Assembly (NCBI GenBank): GCA_964428935.1
Contig: CAYSAG010000209.1
Location: 1 to 9,229 of the forward strand
DNA: 9,229 bases
DNA from: JAADHY01 sp964428935
GTDB taxonomy: Bacteria > Planctomycetota > Planctomycetia > Planctomycetales > Planctomycetaceae
Direction: 5' to 3'
The notes beneath the pieces are model-generated. The model was not told where the DNA came from. It worked only from the letters and a program-made list of their open reading frames with translations, and did not search any database. The position numbers and the translations under genes are program-made. Positions 7,802-9,229 of this stretch are shown here, one piece after another; position 1 is the stretch's first letter, and the number at the start of each line of letters is the position of its first letter.

Positions 7802-7808
7802 AAGGGAG
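7802..7808 (+). promoter_or_regulatory. ribosome binding site of the monooxygenase gene
   Basis: AAGGGAG lies 7 nt before ATG 7816. It fixes this start over the much longer open frame reaching upstream to 7423, whose translation is Arg-rich and unlike protein. Confidence 0.7.
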
Positions 7809-7815
7809 CAGCACC

Positions 7816-8124
7816 ATGGTTTACGTCGTTGCCGAGATTGAACTGGCCGAAGGGGCGAGGGAGCAATTCCTGCGCATTTTTCGAGAACTGGTGCCGAAGG
7901 TTCGAGCGGAGGAGGGGTGCATTGAGTACGGCCCGGCCGTCGACGTGCAGACCGACTTGGAGCTGCAACAGCCGGTGCGGCCCAACGTGGTCACCGTGCT
8001 GGAGAAGTGGGAGAGCGTCGACGCGTTGAAAAAACACCTGGCTGCTCCGCACATGCAACAGTACCGCGAGTCGGTGAAAGACTTGGTACGAGGGGTGAAG
8101 CTGTTCATTCTGGAGCCGGCGTGA
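7816..8124 (+). CDS. antibiotic biosynthesis monooxygenase (ABM/YgiN-like) domain protein
   Basis: The 102-residue product is a single dimeric ferredoxin-like alpha/beta-barrel domain of the ABM family, at the family's usual length. The first strand (VYVVAEIEL, 2-10) leads to a long helix (15-32), then EEGCIEY (32-38). The family signature W-x4-AL-x2-H-x4-H is seen as WESVDALKKHLAAPH (65-79), with Trp65, His74 and His79. ABM proteins act as cofactor-free oxygenases on quinols or polyketides, or degrade haem; this short stand-alone form most resembles YgiN-type quinol monooxygenase. The substrate cannot be read from sequence. It is probably cytoplasmic. The HD-domain gene follows after 134 bp, too far to assume one transcript. 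No function in antibiotic synthesis is implied by the family name. Confidence 0.92.
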   Translation: MVYVVAEIELAEGAREQFLRIFRELVPKVRAEEGCIEYGPAVDVQTDLELQQPVRPNVVTVLEKWESVDALKKHLAAPHMQQYRESVKDLVRGVKLFILEPA

Positions 8125-8247
8125 GCGGCTCGGGAAGGTCAAGCGGCGAGGACGTTCGCGCAGTCGCGTTCGGTGCTCTTCGCGACACTCGGGTCAGAAC
8201 GTGCGGCGGCCGGCTTGAACGCACGGCGGCGGTCGGCTTGTCGAAGT

Positions 8248-8254
8248 GAGGTGG
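8248..8254 (+). promoter_or_regulatory. ribosome binding site deciding a GTG start
   Basis: GAGGTGG lies 4 nt upstream of GTG 8259. The same heptamer at the same spacing precedes the ATG at 1541 on the other strand, which supports the reading in both places. Confidence 0.7.
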
Positions 8255-8258
8255 TTCC

Positions 8259-9011
8259 GTGGAACGGTCAGGGTCAGAGGCGGGTCGCCTTGAGCCGGAC
8301 TTGCGGCGCCGCGCCGTGTTGCAGGCCGTGGCGAGCCGGGTTCGTCGCGAGCTCCAAGACGAACCGACGGGTCACGACTGGTGGCACGCGTGGCGAGTCC
8401 GCAACCTGTCGTTGTACTTGGCTCGCCGGGAAGGAGCCGACCGGTACGTCGTCGAGCTGGCTGCTTGGCTGCACGACGTGGCCGACTGGAAGTTCCACGG
8501 CGGAGACAGCCAGACCGGACCGAAGCGGGTGAGAGAGTGGCTGACGGAACTGGGCGTCGACGGCGAAACGGTCGACGCCGTGTGCCGAGTCGTGGAAGAG
8601 GTGTCGTTCAAGGGCAACCAGGTCGACGACTCGGTTTCGTCGCTGGAAGCCGCCGTTGTGCAAGACGCCGACCGGCTGGACGCTCTCGGCGCCGTGGGCG
8701 TGGCTCGGGCTTTCGCCTTCGGAGGTTGGGCCGGTCGGCCTCTGCACGACCCCGCTCAGCCGCCTCAGTCGCACTCGAGCTTCGAGCAGTACCGTCGCTC
8801 CAACAGCAGCACGCTCAACCACTTCTACGAGAAGCTGTTGCTGCTGAAGGACCGAATGAAAACGGCGACGGGACGAGCGTTGGCCGAGCGACGTCACCGG
8901 TTCCTGGAGCAGTTTCTGGAGGAGTTCTTGGCGGAGTGGTCGTTCGCCGCCGAGCCGCTCGACGCACTGGACCAGTCGGACGCCGGTCGCGGCACAGCGT
9001 CCGGACCGTAG
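8259..9011 (+). CDS. HD-domain phosphohydrolase, YedJ/YpgQ-like
   Basis: This 250-residue cytoplasmic protein is a metal-dependent phosphohydrolase of the HD superfamily. The metal ligands are visible in order: His43 in GHDWWHAWRV (38-47), His72-Asp73 in WLHDVADWKF (70-79), and Asp136 in QDADRLDALG (135-144). The HDWWH and DWKF signatures match the E. coli YedJ and Bacillus YpgQ group, for which nucleotide pyrophosphohydrolase activity has been reported; the exact substrate here is unknown. SSTLNHFYEKLLLLKDRM (183-200), in the C-terminal helices, is also typical of the group. The GTG start is backed by GAGGTGG 4 nt upstream. Two things are odd. The protein contains no isoleucine, and its final residues and TAG stop lie in a REP-like hairpin element, so the original C-terminus may have been different. 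The last 20 residues have no conserved look. Confidence 0.93.
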   Translation: MERSGSEAGRLEPDLRRRAVLQAVASRVRRELQDEPTGHDWWHAWRVRNLSLYLARREGADRYVVELAAWLHDVADWKFHGGDSQTGPKRVREWLTELGVDGETVDAVCRVVEEVSFKGNQVDDSVSSLEAAVVQDADRLDALGAVGVARAFAFGGWAGRPLHDPAQPPQSHSSFEQYRRSNSSTLNHFYEKLLLLKDRMKTATGRALAERRHRFLEQFLEEFLAEWSFAAEPLDALDQSDAGRGTASGP

Positions 9012-9130
9012 GGGTAGGCCTTGTGCCTGGCCGAATTGGGTCGCAACCGCGACGACGCGGCAACCGACGGGCAACAGTGGTCAACGGTCCCACAAACCCC
9101 GAGGGCAACCACAAGGGTTGCCCCTACGGT
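9005..9130. repeat. REPIN-like pair of inverted hairpins
   Basis: The ends 9005-9032 and 9103-9130 are inverted copies beginning ACCGTAGGGG, matching at 22 of 28 positions. Each folds alone. The right copy forms a perfect 8-bp stem GGGCAACC/GGTTGCCC; the left forms AGGC/GCCT plus outer pairs. Both enclose the same loop CTTGT. Both carry GTAG at the stem foot, the tetranucleotide typical of REP sequences moved by REP-associated tyrosine (RAYT, IS200/IS605-type) transposases. The 70-bp interior holds a further small hairpin (GTCGC/GCGAC). Similar GTAGGGG...CTTGTG hairpins are, to my knowledge, common in many bacterial genomes. No transposase is in the window. Confidence 0.75.
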
Positions 9131-9154
9131 TTGTCATGCTACCAAGCCCACCCG

Positions 9155-9175
9155 ATAGGGGATAGGGGATAGGGG
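9155..9175. repeat. three tandem copies of ATAGGGG
   Basis: ATAGGGG occurs three times in a row (9155-9161, 9162-9168 and 9169-9175). On the minus strand this is CCCCTAT x3, immediately downstream of the group II intron domain VI. The first copy on that strand (9169-9175) can belong to the intron's 3' end and the other two to the flank. Confidence 0.85.
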
Positions 9176-9229
9176 TAGTGAAGACCGGTTACCCGGTCTC
9201 CCCTCCCTCCGAACCGTACGTGCGGATCT
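9169..9229 (-). mobile_element. group II intron, 3' end only (domain V part, domain VI)
   Basis: Read on the minus strand from the right edge, CCGCACGTACGGTTC (9211-9225) is the 3' half of a group II intron domain V, with its characteristic two-base bulge between the CCGC and GTACGGTTC strands. The linker GGAGGGAGGGG follows. Domain VI comes next: stem AGACCGG/CCGGTCT with loop GTAA (9182-9199), an internal loop, and an outer GGGG/CCCC pairing. The branch-point A is probably opposite 9176, which puts the 3' splice site near 9169. The intron continues beyond the window, where domains I-IV and usually a reverse transcriptase/maturase gene would lie on the minus strand. The subclass cannot be set from this piece. 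Confidence 0.85.

Larger units (their letters stand above)
7204..7815. other. 612-bp gene-free divergent intergenic region
   Basis: Open frames here are short, Arg-rich and without credible starts, so I call no gene. The region separates the minus-strand TlpA-like gene from the plus-strand monooxygenase and should carry both promoters. A perfect 6-bp stem-loop (CCGCAG, GGT, CTGCGG) lies at 7629-7643. No promoter is clear for the plus-strand gene. The only GATC seen before the right-end intron is at 7386-7389. Confidence 0.6.

Noticed and set aside
7423..7815. Long N-terminal extension of the monooxygenase frame
   Set aside because: The extension is Arg/Gly/Ser-rich and unlike any domain. The AAGGGAG ribosome site and the usual family length both point to ATG 7816.
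9155..9175. The ATAGGGG repeats as part of a CRISPR array or telomere-like array
   Set aside because: Only three 7-bp units exist, without spacers, and they abut the intron 3' end, which explains at least one unit.

Overview
The window is GC-rich DNA, by eye around 60% or more GC, and most probably chromosomal DNA of a planctomycete (Planctomycetota). That assignment rests on protein style: a TlpA-type thioredoxin with a long N-terminal extension, orphan membrane-anchored proteins, and loosely spaced genes without tight operons. No rRNA or other phylogenetic marker is present, so it is an inference. Codon use is distinctive. Asp is almost always GAC, Ile is mostly ATT rather than ATC, and ATA/TAT and GATC are nearly absent until the right-hand edge.

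Layout. Four genes lie on the minus strand, read right to left. They are a secreted TlpA-like thioredoxin-fold protein with Asp-rich repeats (7203-5299), a LeuA-family acyl-CoA condensing enzyme without the usual regulatory domain (5127-3826), a polytopic GT-C-like membrane protein (3336-1750), and a membrane-anchored orphan with an alpha/alpha-toroid-like motif (1541-249). The gaps between them are 171, 489 and 208 bp, so they look like separately expressed genes rather than an operon. Two plus-strand genes diverge from this block across a 612-bp gene-free gap: a small ABM/YgiN-like monooxygenase (7816-8124) and a YedJ/YpgQ-like HD-domain phosphohydrolase (8259-9011).

The right end is a patch of mobile or repetitive DNA. 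A REPIN-like pair of inverted hairpins (9005-9130) begins inside the last codons of the HD gene and supplies its stop codon. Next comes a 7-bp tandem repeat, and then the 3' end (domain VI and half of domain V) of a minus-strand group II intron, whose body and any reverse transcriptase lie beyond the window.

The six genes show no common pathway. The housekeeping-like content (redox protein, LeuA-type synthase, HD hydrolase, quinol monooxygenase-like protein) looks ordinary. The unusual material is the REPIN/intron junction, the strong oligonucleotide avoidance, the stem-loop cluster between the TlpA and LeuA genes, and the leader region of the polytopic membrane-protein gene. I see no new defence system or CRISPR array.
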